Of a stretch of 64,000 bases of DNA, positions 40,817 through 49,960 are shown piece after piece. The stretch is from DATHTC01 sp963746805 (GTDB lineage: Bacteria > Actinomycetota > Thermoleophilia > Gaiellales > Gaiellaceae): the NCBI GenBank assembly GCA_963746805.1, contig CAVVCQ010000003.1, forward strand, positions 62,001 to 126,000, given 5' to 3'. Numbering within the stretch: position 1 is the stretch's first letter; each line of letters opens with the position of its first letter. The notes under the pieces were generated by a model. The model searched no databases and was not told where the DNA came from. It saw nothing but the letters and a program-made list of their open reading frames with translations. The translations under genes were made by a program, and so were the position numbers.

Positions 40817-41089
40817 GTGGGGGAACCCATGGTTCCCCCACGAGCCCCCTCCTTCTACCTGAGGGCTTCGAGTTGCCTTGGTGTGGCCTCTCGGGCGGAT
40901 GAACCGCCCTTCGGCCTCGTGGCCCTCTCGCGTTGCAGTGGCCGGGCGGGTTCGTGTGGCCTGCGCGCGCGCACCTGCGGTGCGGGCGCTCCGGCCAGGG
41001 ACCGGCTCTCATCGGCACGTTCATGTCGTGACGGGCGGGATGCGCTGTGCCCCTGGACGGGGCACGCGGCGATCCCACCCGTCCGATCG
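40817..41089. repeat. structured 273-bp intergenic repeat, copy 1 (candidate non-coding RNA)
   Basis: About 85-90% identical by eye to 56785-57058. Stems in order: GTGGGGGAACC-CAT-GGTTCCCCCAC (40817-40841); GGGCGG-ATGAA-CCGCCC; GGCC-TCGT-GGCC; a large outer stem GACGGGCGGGAT (41030-41041) with 41072-41083; and inner GTGCCCC/GGGGCAC. Between the two copies the stems are kept while loops vary, and a single-base indel rules out a shared reading frame. Strand unknown; one arm change is a G-U wobble only if read from the minus strand. Confidence 0.75.
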
Positions 41090-41184
41090 CTGCGAGTCCC
41101 TGTTGAGTTTGACCGGACATATCCCTCAGTGTCTGACAGCTGGCCGTACCGGACGCGTTGGTGAATCTCTCGTCGGGTCGCGGG

Positions 41185-41198
41185 CGTACGCTTGTTCG
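41185..41198. promoter_or_regulatory. LexA-box-like site over the dinB promoter
   Basis: CGTAC-GCTT-GTTCG differs from CGAAC-N4-GTTCG at one base. It overlaps a -10-like TACGCT (41187-41192) that ends 7 nt before GTG 41200, so dinB may be leaderless and repressed by LexA. The single mismatch makes it a candidate only. Confidence 0.45.
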
Positions 41199-41199
41199 C

Positions 41200-42321
41200 G
41201 TGATCGTCGCGCACCTCGACCTCGACGCCTTCTACGCCGCGGTCGAGGAGCTGGAGAACCCGCGGCTCCGGGAGGCGCCGCTCGTGGTCGGAGGCGACCC
41301 GCAGGGGCGAGGCGTGGTCTCGACCGCGAACTACGTCGCGCGGCGGTACGGGATCCGCTCCGCCATGTCCTGCGCAGAGGCGCTACGCCGTTGCCCGCAC
41401 GCCGTCTTCGTCCGCCCGCGGATGAGCGTCTACCGCGACTACTCGCGCGCGGTGTGGGAGACGGTGCGCGGCGTCGTGCCGACGGTCGAGCGCACCGGGC
41501 TCGACGAGGGCTACCTCGACCTCGGCGAGGTCTGCCCCACGTTCGCGCACGCGCGCGTCGTCACCGAGGCGGTGCAGACGGCGGTACGCGGCGCCACCTC
41601 GCTCTCGTGCTCGCTCGGCGTCGGCACCTCGAAGGTCGTCGCGAAGGTGGCGAGCGACCGGCGCAAGCCGGGCGGGATCACCGTCGTCCGGCCGGGCCGC
41701 GAGGCCGTGTTCCTCGCGCCGTTCGATCTGCGGCTGCTCCCGGGCATCGGGCCGCGCACCGAGGAGCGGCTGCGCAGGCTCGGGCTCGAGACGCTCGGCG
41801 CCCTCGCCGCACTCGGCGACGCCGAGCTCGACCGCCTCCTCCCCGGGAAGGCCGGGCGGCTGCTGCGCGACCGCGCCCGCGGCATCGACGCCCGGCCGCT
41901 CGAGCCGCCTTCCGAGTCGATCTCGATGAGCGTCGAGGAGACGTTCCCGCGGGACGTCGCCGACCGTGAGCGGCTCCACGACGAGGTCCGGCGCATGGCG
42001 GCGCGCCTCGCCGAAGGCCTGGCCGGCTCCGGCCGCGCGGCGCGGACGGTGACGACGAAGGTCCGGTATCCCGACTTCGCGATCCGGAGCCGTTCGACGA
42101 CGCTCCCCGTCGGCATCGACGACGCCGGCCGTCTCGGCGAGCTCGCGTGCGGCTTGCTCGACCGCGCGCTCGCGGATCGGCCGGACGCGCTGCGGCTCGT
42201 GGGTGTCGGCGTGTCGGGCTTCGAGCCGTACCGTCAGCTCGCCCTGCCGCTCGGGGCCGTCCCTATTCGACCCGGCGCGACGCCGCGACGACCGCCGCCG
42301 CGGTCATCAGCAGGATCTTGA
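41200..42321 (+). CDS. dinB: DNA polymerase IV
   Basis: 373 residues from GTG 41200. Y-family motifs: AHLDLDAFYAAVEE (metal Asp), steric-gate region, TGLDEGYLDLGE (second acidic pair), helix-hairpin-helix LLPGIGPRTEERLRRLG and a little-finger domain. Near the C-terminus RQLALPL is a sliding-clamp-binding motif. It performs translesion synthesis. An earlier GTG (41158) is in frame but the extra 14 residues are not typical. The 3' end overlaps the converging sugar transferase gene by 59 nt. Confidence 0.94.
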   Translation: MIVAHLDLDAFYAAVEELENPRLREAPLVVGGDPQGRGVVSTANYVARRYGIRSAMSCAEALRRCPHAVFVRPRMSVYRDYSRAVWETVRGVVPTVERTGLDEGYLDLGEVCPTFAHARVVTEAVQTAVRGATSLSCSLGVGTSKVVAKVASDRRKPGGITVVRPGREAVFLAPFDLRLLPGIGPRTEERLRRLGLETLGALAALGDAELDRLLPGKAGRLLRDRARGIDARPLEPPSESISMSVEETFPRDVADRERLHDEVRRMAARLAEGLAGSGRAARTVTTKVRYPDFAIRSRSTTLPVGIDDAGRLGELACGLLDRALADRPDALRLVGVGVSGFEPYRQLALPLGAVPIRPGATPRRPPPRSSAGS

Positions 42322-43753
42322 GGTCGAGCCAGAGCGACCAGTTCTCGATGTAGTAGTTGTCCCACTCGGCGCGGTCGGAGACGGACGTCTTGCCGCGGAG
42401 CCCGTTGACCTGCGCCCAGCCGGTCACGCCGGCCTTCACCCGATGGCGATCGCCGTACCGATGGACGCTGTCCACGAAGATGTCGACGAACTCCGGCCGC
42501 TCCGGACGTGGCCCGATCAGGCTCATGTCGCCGCGCAAAACGTTGACGAGCTGCGGGAGCTCGTCGAGGGACGAGCGCCGCAGGAACGCCCCGACGCGGG
42601 TTCTCCGATCCTCACCCTCGACGCCGCCCGGCGCCGTGTCGGGTGCCAGCTCGTAGCCTGGGTCGGCCTGCCCGGCCGACGGCCGCATCGTGCGGAACTT
42701 GAGCATTTCGAACGGCTTCCCGTCATAGCCGACACGGACCTGTCGGAAGAAGATCGGGCGGCCGAGCGAGCGCCACGTGGCCGCCGCCGCGCCGGCGAGC
42801 ACCGGCGAGAGCGCGAGGAGGAGGAGCGCCGCGCCCACGCGATCAACGGTGTGCTTCACGGCGAACAGCCACCCGCGCGGATTCGGGCGCCGGGCGAACA
42901 GGAGCGGGAGCGCGCCCAGGTGGTGGATCTCCAGCCGAGTGGTCATCCGCTCGAACAGGCGCGGAACGAAGGCGACCGCCACTCCGAGTTGCTCGCACTC
43001 CTCCGCCACCCGCAGCAGGACCGGCGTCGGTGCCGTCGAGAAGCAGACGATCACCTGCTCGACGCCGTGCTCCTCCACGACGGCGCCGAGGTCCCAGCTC
43101 GCGCCGAGCACCGGAAGGGGCAGCCAGCTGTCGTCGGACAGCGGCTCCTTGTCGAGGAACCCGATGGGCTGCAGCCCGAGCTCGGGCTGCTCGAGCAGGC
43201 GCTTCGCCGTGAGCTGCCCAACGTGACCCGAGCCGATGATGAGGGTCGGACGCCGGGTGGCACCGCGCCGTCGCGCGTCGCGCTCGAGCAGGTTGGTCAC
43301 TGCGCGGCCGCCGACCAGCCCGAGGGCGACGAAGGCCCACAGTCGCACTCCCTGCTGCGCCAGCGCCGGGCCGCCTTCGACGAGTGCGCGCGCCGACAGC
43401 ACCGCCATTGCCGCGAGCGCGCTCGCGGCGAGGACGCCGCGAGCATCGTCGAGCAGGACGAGGCTCAGTCGCGGCCGGTACATCCCGCGGAATGCGAGGA
43501 GCGCGACGACGAGGGCGCCGAACGCCACCGAAGCCGCCAGCGGCGTCGGCGGGACGCCGGCGCTCGCAGCGCCGATCTCCGCAACCACGATCCCCAGCCC
43601 GATCGTCGCCGCGTCCATGGCGACCCGGACGAACGCCCACGACCGCACGCCGGGCACGCGCGCCGACGGCGCGGTGACGTCGACGACCGCATCGCCGCGC
43701 CATTTCGGCGCAGCGACACGCACGCCGAGGGATGCCGACTCTCGAGCCGCCAC
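42263..43753 (-). CDS. exopolysaccharide initiating sugar transferase (polyprenyl glycosylphosphotransferase)
   Basis: 496 residues. N-terminal membrane helices, a CoA-binding-like Rossmann region (TLIIGSGHVGQLTAKRLL), one more helix, then the bacterial sugar transferase domain with KFRTM, SLIGPRPERPEF and VKAGVTGWAQVNGLRG. It loads the first sugar-phosphate onto undecaprenyl phosphate at the inner membrane, starting glycan assembly. GTG 43753. This is the first gene of the polysaccharide region in the window. Confidence 0.94.
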   Translation of the reverse strand: MAARESASLGVRVAAPKWRGDAVVDVTAPSARVPGVRSWAFVRVAMDAATIGLGIVVAEIGAASAGVPPTPLAASVAFGALVVALLAFRGMYRPRLSLVLLDDARGVLAASALAAMAVLSARALVEGGPALAQQGVRLWAFVALGLVGGRAVTNLLERDARRRGATRRPTLIIGSGHVGQLTAKRLLEQPELGLQPIGFLDKEPLSDDSWLPLPVLGASWDLGAVVEEHGVEQVIVCFSTAPTPVLLRVAEECEQLGVAVAFVPRLFERMTTRLEIHHLGALPLLFARRPNPRGWLFAVKHTVDRVGAALLLLALSPVLAGAAAATWRSLGRPIFFRQVRVGYDGKPFEMLKFRTMRPSAGQADPGYELAPDTAPGGVEGEDRRTRVGAFLRRSSLDELPQLVNVLRGDMSLIGPRPERPEFVDIFVDSVHRYGDRHRVKAGVTGWAQVNGLRGKTSVSDRAEWDNYYIENWSLWLDLKILLMTAAAVVAASRRVE

Positions 43754-43790
43754 AGCTACGCCCTAGGTGCTGGCCGCCGCAGTTCCGCCG

Positions 43791-44048
43791 CTAGCGCGAC
43801 GCCATTCGCCGCATCAGGATCCCGACCGCGAGGAGCGTGAGACCCACCGCGAGAGCGATGCCGAGATCGAGTCCCGTGAACGGGAGCGTCCCGGTTCCTT
43901 CCACTCCACCGCCGACCTGCTGTTCGAGTTCACCACCCGCGCCGCCGTACGCGCGTCCACTCGGCGTCGCAGCCAGCACCGTGCCCGCAAGCACGAGGCT
44001 AACGACGCCTCCGATTAGAAGGAGGCCAAAGCCCTTCATTCGCCGCAT
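43791..44048 (-). CDS. small exported protein with LPFTG sorting signal
   Basis: 85 residues. N-terminal signal (MKGFGLLLIGGVVSLVLAG, cleavage near TVLAA), a Gly/Glu-rich 30-residue middle and a C-terminal sorting signal: LPFTG, hydrophobic helix, basic RRMASR tail. A sortase would attach it to the wall. ATG 44048 or 44039 (both near AAAGGGG). The mature part is too short for an enzyme. No sortase gene is in the window. It sits 37 nt upstream of the sugar transferase gene on the same strand. Confidence 0.8.
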   Translation of the reverse strand: MRRMKGFGLLLIGGVVSLVLAGTVLAATPSGRAYGGAGGELEQQVGGGVEGTGTLPFTGLDLGIALAVGLTLLAVGILMRRMASR

Positions 44049-44246
44049 TCCCCTTTCCGCAGTCCGCAGTCCGCCGGCCATCCGGCGGCCCCGAATCGTT
44101 CTGTCACAACGTAGCCGAACGAGGGACGCTCCGAAATACCCCATTTGAGGAATTCAGACCCCGCTCGAAAACCGTGTGTCTCGGCGGGGCTCCCGGCCCC
44201 ACCACACACCATATGCACCCGATCTTCGAGGAATAAACCGCGGGTC

Positions 44247-46235
44247 TCACCGGACGCGCACCTCGTACCGCTCCCTGAACGAGCGCGCGACCTGGTCGAG
44301 ATCCACCGGCTCTCCGCGGGCCACCTGGCGGCGGAGGTCGACGAGGATCGGCTCGGACGGGTTCAGCCGCACGGCCTGTGTGAGCTGGCGGCCGGCCCGC
44401 TCCCGGTGCCCCTGCCGCACCTCGGAGAGCGCGAGCTGGAGGTGGGCGTACCAGTTGCCCTCGCTCCGGTCGATCGCGCGGGCGGCGGCGGCGCCCATCG
44501 CCTGCCAGTCACCCCGCTCTCGCGCGATCAGCGCCGCGACGAGATCCGGACGCTCGCTGAGCGGGTCGAGCCGGCGCGCGCGAGAGAGCGCGGCGTCGGC
44601 GGCATCGGGCTGCGACCTCCAGGACGCCAGTGCGTACTCGACGTCGCGTGCCGCGAGCCACGGGAACGCGAACGTCAGCGAGACGGCGATCGCGACCGCG
44701 ACGGCTGCCACCTTCGGCGCACGCGTCGCCCGCGCCGTTGCCGACGCGGCGTCGGGCGGGCGAATCGATCCCGCGAGGGCGAGCGCCGCGATCGCCGTGC
44801 CGGCGAGCGCCGGCAACTGCCACAGCCAGTCGATCGCGGCGTGCACGAACCAGGACGCGAACACCACCACCCCGAGGGCGCTCGCGACCGCCGTGAGGCC
44901 GTCCGTCCGCGACCGGACGGCGACCGCCGCGGCCACGGCCGCCGCGACGAACACCACCATCGCGGCCGCTCCGACCAGACCGGTCTGCGCGAGGACCTCG
45001 AGCGGAAGGCTGTGCGGGTACAGCGTCTCCTCCTCGCTCCGCCGCTGCTGCAGGTACGGGATCGCGAAGTTCCCGGCACCGATCCCCTGGAGCGGATGCG
45101 CCCGGAACTCGTGCAGGGCCACGCGCCAGAGGTCGCCACGGTTCGTCTCCAGCCCTCGGCCGAACCCGACGCGCCCCTCGAAGTCCGTCGTCGGCGTGGT
45201 GAGGGAGTCCCAGGCGCGCTCCACACGGGTCACCGGGTTGCCGAGTGAGACCACGACCACCAGCGCGACCACAGCGGCCGCGGCCACCGCGGCACGCCCG
45301 GCCCAGAGGTGGAGTCGCGGCGGGACACGGACACGGCGATCCGCGAACGCGAGCACGAGCCCCGCGACGAGGGCGCCGACGCTCGAGAGGGCGACCGCGG
45401 TCGCCGCGCGCCGCGACGCCGTCGCCAGGTCGGCAGCCGAGGCGACGTCGAGGAGGACGGGCGCTGCGACGGCCACGGCAGCCGCCACGGGAATCGTGGC
45501 GACGAGCAGCCGCAGCCTGCCCGGCAGCACGACGGCTGCAAGCACCGCGGTGACGGCGAACGCGACCGCGGCGCCGCGACTCTGGGAGAGCAGCGCGAGC
45601 TCCGCCAGCGCGGCGGCGACGCCGAGAAGCGCCGCCCGTGCGAGCGCAGGCACCTCGCGGCGCGACCCGATCACGAGCGCGGGCCAGAAGCCGAGCAGGA
45701 AGAGGGCCGCGTTCCCGTTGGGATAGCCGATCGGCTCGGCAAACCTCCCGTCCACGAACGACGCACCCGGATCCGACGATCGCGCCGCTCCGGCGATCGC
45801 TGCGAGCCCGATCGCACAGACGCCGACCGATACGGACGCCAGCAGGCCGAGCGCCGCGGGCGCATCCCACCGCCACGTGGTGAAGAGCGCGAAGATCACG
45901 CAGTACAGCGCGCTCCTGTTGGCAGCCTCCCAGGCGTCGCCGGGCGCGTCGGCCCACGCGATCGAGAGGAAGCTCCAGGCGGTGAAGGCCGCCAGCGCGA
46001 GCAGGGCGACCAGGCGCAGGCCGTGCGGTGGTGAGAACCCCGCGCGGGCGACGAGGGCGACCAGCACCAGGAGGGCGGCGAGGAACAGTCCGCCCGGGTA
46101 CCAGTCCGTCGGGAAGTACCCACCCGACCGGGCCGCCCAGATCAGGAGCACCGCGATCACGGCGATCCCGGGAGCGGCATCGGCTGCGACCGCGCCCCAC
46201 CTGGCGACGGATGCTCGGTGAGCCGGGTCCGCCAT
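44247..46235 (-). CDS. O-antigen ligase/polymerase family membrane protein with C-terminal TPR-like region
   Basis: 662 residues from ATG 46235. About twelve hydrophobic segments with the Wzy_C/WaaL signature around GRGLETNRGDLWRVALHEFRAHPLQGIGAGNF. After the last helix (LTFAFPWLAA) about 120 soluble residues form TPR-like helices (RARRLDPLSERPDLVAALIARERG, HLQLALSEVRQGHRERAG). It polymerises or ligates lipid-linked glycans outside the membrane. Divergent from the kinase-like gene at 46288. Confidence 0.9.
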   Translation of the reverse strand: MADPAHRASVARWGAVAADAAPGIAVIAVLLIWAARSGGYFPTDWYPGGLFLAALLVLVALVARAGFSPPHGLRLVALLALAAFTAWSFLSIAWADAPGDAWEAANRSALYCVIFALFTTWRWDAPAALGLLASVSVGVCAIGLAAIAGAARSSDPGASFVDGRFAEPIGYPNGNAALFLLGFWPALVIGSRREVPALARAALLGVAAALAELALLSQSRGAAVAFAVTAVLAAVVLPGRLRLLVATIPVAAAVAVAAPVLLDVASAADLATASRRAATAVALSSVGALVAGLVLAFADRRVRVPPRLHLWAGRAAVAAAAVVALVVVVSLGNPVTRVERAWDSLTTPTTDFEGRVGFGRGLETNRGDLWRVALHEFRAHPLQGIGAGNFAIPYLQQRRSEEETLYPHSLPLEVLAQTGLVGAAAMVVFVAAAVAAAVAVRSRTDGLTAVASALGVVVFASWFVHAAIDWLWQLPALAGTAIAALALAGSIRPPDAASATARATRAPKVAAVAVAIAVSLTFAFPWLAARDVEYALASWRSQPDAADAALSRARRLDPLSERPDLVAALIARERGDWQAMGAAAARAIDRSEGNWYAHLQLALSEVRQGHRERAGRQLTQAVRLNPSEPILVDLRRQVARGEPVDLDQVARSFRERYEVRVR

Positions 46236-46287
46236 GCGGCGGCCACCGTACCTCGGGCACGAGTCGGATACCCTGGCGCGCGCACGC

Positions 46288-47715
46288 ATGGCCTCGCCGC
46301 TCGAGCTGCTCCACCCTGACGGCGACGTGACGTCCGCACTCGTCCTCGGACAGGGCTGTCCGCCCATGCTCCGGCCCGCGCACGGCGACAGGACGTCGAG
46401 CGGCTTCGTCGACCTCGTCGTCGTCGCGCCGACGCCCGACGAGTCCAGTCGACAGGAGTGGCTCGAACAGGCAGCCGAGACCGCGGCGAGCGCGACCGGG
46501 CCGAACGCGCTCGTGTACGTCCTCGCAGGCCCACGTGCGCGACGAAGCCTCGGCCGCCGGCTCACCCGCAACGGGCTCGAGCGCGTGGGCTCGTTCCTCC
46601 ACGTCCCCGATGCGGCGACGACACGCCACCTCGTGCCGCTCGAGCGCGGTCCGTTCCGCTACGCGTTCTCCTGTCTCGTCCCGACGAGCGCCCGAACGCG
46701 GCGCCTCACGCGCCTCCTGCGCTGGGTTCCGCGGCTCGGAGCGGTGACCTGGGCGGCCGCGCCGGTAGGGACCGCATACGCCCGGACGGGATCCCGACCG
46801 CCGCTGGAATGGCTCGCCCCGCATCCCGCCGGGTCGCGGCACGGCACGGCGATCATCTCGCCCCCCCACGCCGGGAACGGCGCGCCCATCGTCCACGCGT
46901 TCGCGGCCGAAGCGGCGCGGCCGTCGTTCGTCGCCAAGCTGACGGTCGACGAGCCGAGCACCCGGGCGCGAGCACAGGCGCTGACGAGCTTCGGCCCGTC
47001 GGCCGCGGCGGCGGGGGCGCTGGTGCCACGGGTGCTGGGCCACGAGCTGGGCGGACGGCCCGCGGTCGTCGAGTCCGCGGTCCCCGGCACCAACGCCTAC
47101 GCCTTGCTGCTCGCGCGGCCCGACCGATTCACGTCCGTCGTCGCGGCGTTGACCGACTGGCTCGAGCGCTGGAGTACGGCGACGGCGACCGAGCAGGTCG
47201 TGTCGGCGGGGCTCCTCGACGAGGTCGTCCTCCGGCCACTCGGGATCCTGGAGCGCGACGGCACCCGGCTCGCCGGGCTGCGCTCACGCCTCGACCGCCT
47301 CTGCGAGCGGCTCGTGGGCACGTCGGCTCCGCTCGTCGCCGTGCATCGTGACCTCACGATGAGCAACGTCCTTGTCGATGGTGACAGTGTGGGAGTCGTC
47401 GACTGGGAACACGCAACCGAGCGCGGGCTGCCGCTGACGGATTTCCTCTACGCCGTGGCGGATGCGGCGGCGGCGGAGACGGGGTACGCCGATCGCGTCG
47501 CCGCGGCACGATCGTGCTTCGAACCGGGAGGCGCACGTTCGGAAGTCGTCGGTCGGTGGCAGGCTCGACTCACGGACGTGCTCGGGCTGCCCGACGATCT
47601 GCAGGAGCTCTGCTTCCACGCGTGCTGGCTTCACCATGCCGCCAACGAAGCGCAGACCCCCGACCGGGCGCGCCCCTTCCGCGCGCTCGCCGAGTGGGCG
47701 GCGGAGCAAGCCTGA
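46288..47715 (+). CDS. aminoglycoside phosphotransferase (APH)-like kinase in the glycan locus
   Basis: 475 residues from ATG 46288. Residues 1-~200 have no recognised domain. Residues ~205-475 have the APH/choline-kinase fold: VAVHRDLTMSNVLVDG (catalytic HRD..N) and GVVDWEHA (metal Asp). It might phosphorylate a sugar or lipid intermediate; a resistance role is unlikely here. TGATG overlap with the next glycosyltransferase. A -10-like TACCCT (46269-46274) gives a very short leader. Confidence 0.8.
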   Translation: MASPLELLHPDGDVTSALVLGQGCPPMLRPAHGDRTSSGFVDLVVVAPTPDESSRQEWLEQAAETAASATGPNALVYVLAGPRARRSLGRRLTRNGLERVGSFLHVPDAATTRHLVPLERGPFRYAFSCLVPTSARTRRLTRLLRWVPRLGAVTWAAAPVGTAYARTGSRPPLEWLAPHPAGSRHGTAIISPPHAGNGAPIVHAFAAEAARPSFVAKLTVDEPSTRARAQALTSFGPSAAAAGALVPRVLGHELGGRPAVVESAVPGTNAYALLLARPDRFTSVVAALTDWLERWSTATATEQVVSAGLLDEVVLRPLGILERDGTRLAGLRSRLDRLCERLVGTSAPLVAVHRDLTMSNVLVDGDSVGVVDWEHATERGLPLTDFLYAVADAAAAETGYADRVAAARSCFEPGGARSEVVGRWQARLTDVLGLPDDLQELCFHACWLHHAANEAQTPDRARPFRALAEWAAEQA

Positions 47716-48941
47716 TGACGCGGCTCCTGTCGATCGTGCCGTTCCCACCGCGGCTCGACGCGCCGCAAGGCGGCCCGAGGGCCCTGGCGGAGCTGCTGAC
47801 CCGACTGGCCGAGCGGATGCCGGTCGCGCTCGTCACGCTGCGAACGACGACGGAACCGCCCGTCGACGAGGTCCTGCTGGAGCGGTGCGACGTCGTGCGC
47901 GAGGTCGAGCGGCCGACGCCCCAACGCTGGACGCTTCGCCACCGTGCCGCCACGGCCGCCGCGCTCGCCCGCCGCGAGCCCGCGTGGGCGCACGAGCTGC
48001 GTTCCCCGGCGATGCACGAGGCGGTTGCGGAGACGGCACGGACGTGGCGACCGGACGTGGCACAGGTCGAGTTCGGCGTGATGGCGCAGTACGTCCCCTC
48101 GCTGCCGCACGCGCTGCCGACGGTGCTCGTCGTCCACGACCTCGCGGAGGGGAGTCCCGTGATCCCCGCCGACGCCGACGTCGGGGAGCGGCTGAGGGAG
48201 CGACTCGACCGGCGCGCCTGGGCACGGTTCGAGCGCGACGCCTTCGGTCGAGCCGACGTCGCCGTCGTCTTCAGCGAGCGCGACGGGCGGCTGGTCCAGG
48301 CGGTGACGTCCCGGCCGCGCGTCGAGGTGATCCCGCTGGGGATCACGCCCGGCGCCCCGCTCGACCCGGAGGGCACGGAGCAGGCGGTCGTGTTCGTCGG
48401 CAGCTTCGTCCATCCGCCGAACGTCGACGCGGCGCGGTTCCTCGTGACCGAGATCCTGCCGCACGTCCGGAGCGCGGTCCCCGATGTGACGACCTACATC
48501 GTCGGCGATGCTCCGCCGGCCACGATCCGGCAGCTCGCCGGAGACGGTGTCGTCGTGACGGGCCGAGTCGCCTCGGTCCAGCCATATCTCGACCGCGCGG
48601 CGGTGGTGGTCGCGCCCGTCCGCCTCGGAGGCGGCATGCGGGTGAAGGTGCTCGACGCGCTTGGGGCGGGCAAGGCGCTCGTCGCGACGCCGCTCGGCGT
48701 CAGCGGGCTCGCGATCGACGACGGCGTTCACGCCCTCGTCCGGGACGGCGCCGCGCCGTTCGGGCAGGCGATCGCAGCGCTCCTCCGTGACCCCGCGCGG
48801 CGTCGCGCGCTCGCGACGTCCGCACGTGCGTGGGCGGAGAGGAACTCCTCGTGGGAGGCGACGGCCGACGCGTACGAGCGGGTCTACGCGTCGCTCGGCC
48901 CGACCGCGGGCCACGGGACCGTCACAGCGAGGGTCGCGTGA
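47715..48941 (+). CDS. glycosyltransferase family 4
   Basis: 408 residues with the GT-B fold: N-terminal MTRLLSIVPFPPRLDAPQGGPRA, acceptor-side VHDLAEGSPV and the C-terminal donor site (FVGSFVHPPNVDAARFL, RLGGGMRVKVLDALGAGKALVATPLGVSG). It adds one sugar to the growing lipid-linked unit. ATG overlaps the previous stop by one base, and its stop overlaps the next GTG (GTGA). Confidence 0.92.
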   Translation: MTRLLSIVPFPPRLDAPQGGPRALAELLTRLAERMPVALVTLRTTTEPPVDEVLLERCDVVREVERPTPQRWTLRHRAATAAALARREPAWAHELRSPAMHEAVAETARTWRPDVAQVEFGVMAQYVPSLPHALPTVLVVHDLAEGSPVIPADADVGERLRERLDRRAWARFERDAFGRADVAVVFSERDGRLVQAVTSRPRVEVIPLGITPGAPLDPEGTEQAVVFVGSFVHPPNVDAARFLVTEILPHVRSAVPDVTTYIVGDAPPATIRQLAGDGVVVTGRVASVQPYLDRAAVVVAPVRLGGGMRVKVLDALGAGKALVATPLGVSGLAIDDGVHALVRDGAAPFGQAIAALLRDPARRRALATSARAWAERNSSWEATADAYERVYASLGPTAGHGTVTARVA

Positions 48942-49960
48942 CGAATCACCCCGATGCTCCGGCGCCGGCGCCGATCCCGCCCCTTCCGGCGGGCATCGCG
49001 CGGCCGCAGTGGTCGGTGATGATCCCGACGTACCACTGTGCCTCCTACCTGCGCGAGACACTCGAGTCGGTGCTCGCGCAGGACCCCGGGCCGGCGGCGA
49101 TGCAGATCGAGGTCGTCGACGACCACTCGATGGCGGACGACCCGGAGTCCGTCGTCCACGAGCTCGGCGGCGGGCGCGTCGCGTTCCATCGCCAACCGCG
49201 GAACGTGGGCCACGTCGAGAACTTCAACACGTGCCTCCGCCGCTCGCGCGGGCGGCTCGTCCACCTGCTGCACGGCGACGACCGCGTCGAGGCGGGGTTC
49301 TACCGTGAGATGGCGCGCCCGTTCGCGCAGGATCCGGACGCAGGCGCCGCCTTCTGCCGCTACGCGGGCATCGACGAGCAGTCGGTGCGCCAGAGCCTCT
49401 CACCGCTCGAGCAGCCGCAGGCGGGCCGCATTCCCGACTTCCTGGAGCGGATCGCCCTCGGTCAGCGCCTACAGGTCGTGTGCATGGTCGTGCGCCGGGA
49501 CGCCTACGAGCGCGTCGGCGGCTTCGCCGCTTGGCCGTTCGCGGAGGACTGGGAGATGTGGGTGCGGCTCGCCGCGCACGTCCCCGTGTGGTACGAGCCG
49601 GAGCCTCTGGCGCAGTACCGCGTGCACGCCGCGTCGCTGACCGGGGACTACCTGCGCACGGCCGAGAACGCCCGCGTGCTGCGGCGGATCATGACGGCGA
49701 ACGAGCGGTACTTCAGTCCGCGCGTCGCACGGGACCTGACGCGCCGGGCGGTCCGGATCAACGCGCTGACGGGCGTGCGCCGGGCGCGACGCTTCCTCGA
49801 CAGGGGCGACAACGCGGGGATGTGGGCCCAGCTCATCGAAGCGGTCAGGTCGGACCCGACGCCGACGGTCGTCGCCCGCGCCTCGTCTGTCGCGGCACGG
49901 CGGTTCGCGCGCCCGGCGCTGTGGCGCCTGCGTCGGGCGCGGAGAACACGGCCGGCATGA
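48938..49960 (+). CDS. glycosyltransferase family 2
   Basis: 340 residues from GTG 48938. GT-A fold: WSVMIPTYHCASYLRETLESVLAQ, VVDDHS, HLLHGDDRVEAGF (DxD-like GDD) and FAEDWEMWVRLAAH (catalytic ED). A basic C-terminal ~80 residues lack membrane helices. Part of the overlapping glycosyltransferase operon. Confidence 0.92.
   Translation: MTNHPDAPAPAPIPPLPAGIARPQWSVMIPTYHCASYLRETLESVLAQDPGPAAMQIEVVDDHSMADDPESVVHELGGGRVAFHRQPRNVGHVENFNTCLRRSRGRLVHLLHGDDRVEAGFYREMARPFAQDPDAGAAFCRYAGIDEQSVRQSLSPLEQPQAGRIPDFLERIALGQRLQVVCMVVRRDAYERVGGFAAWPFAEDWEMWVRLAAHVPVWYEPEPLAQYRVHAASLTGDYLRTAENARVLRRIMTANERYFSPRVARDLTRRAVRINALTGVRRARRFLDRGDNAGMWAQLIEAVRSDPTPTVVARASSVAARRFARPALWRLRRARRTRPA

Noticed and set aside
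41109..41137. TTGACC...TCTGAC as a dinB promoter
   Set aside because: The -10 is poor, and a closer TACGCT gives leaderless spacing to GTG 41200.
40778..41150. Long frames through the structured repeat on both strands
   Set aside because: The second copy of the repeat has a one-base indel and the frames diverge, so no shared protein is encoded.
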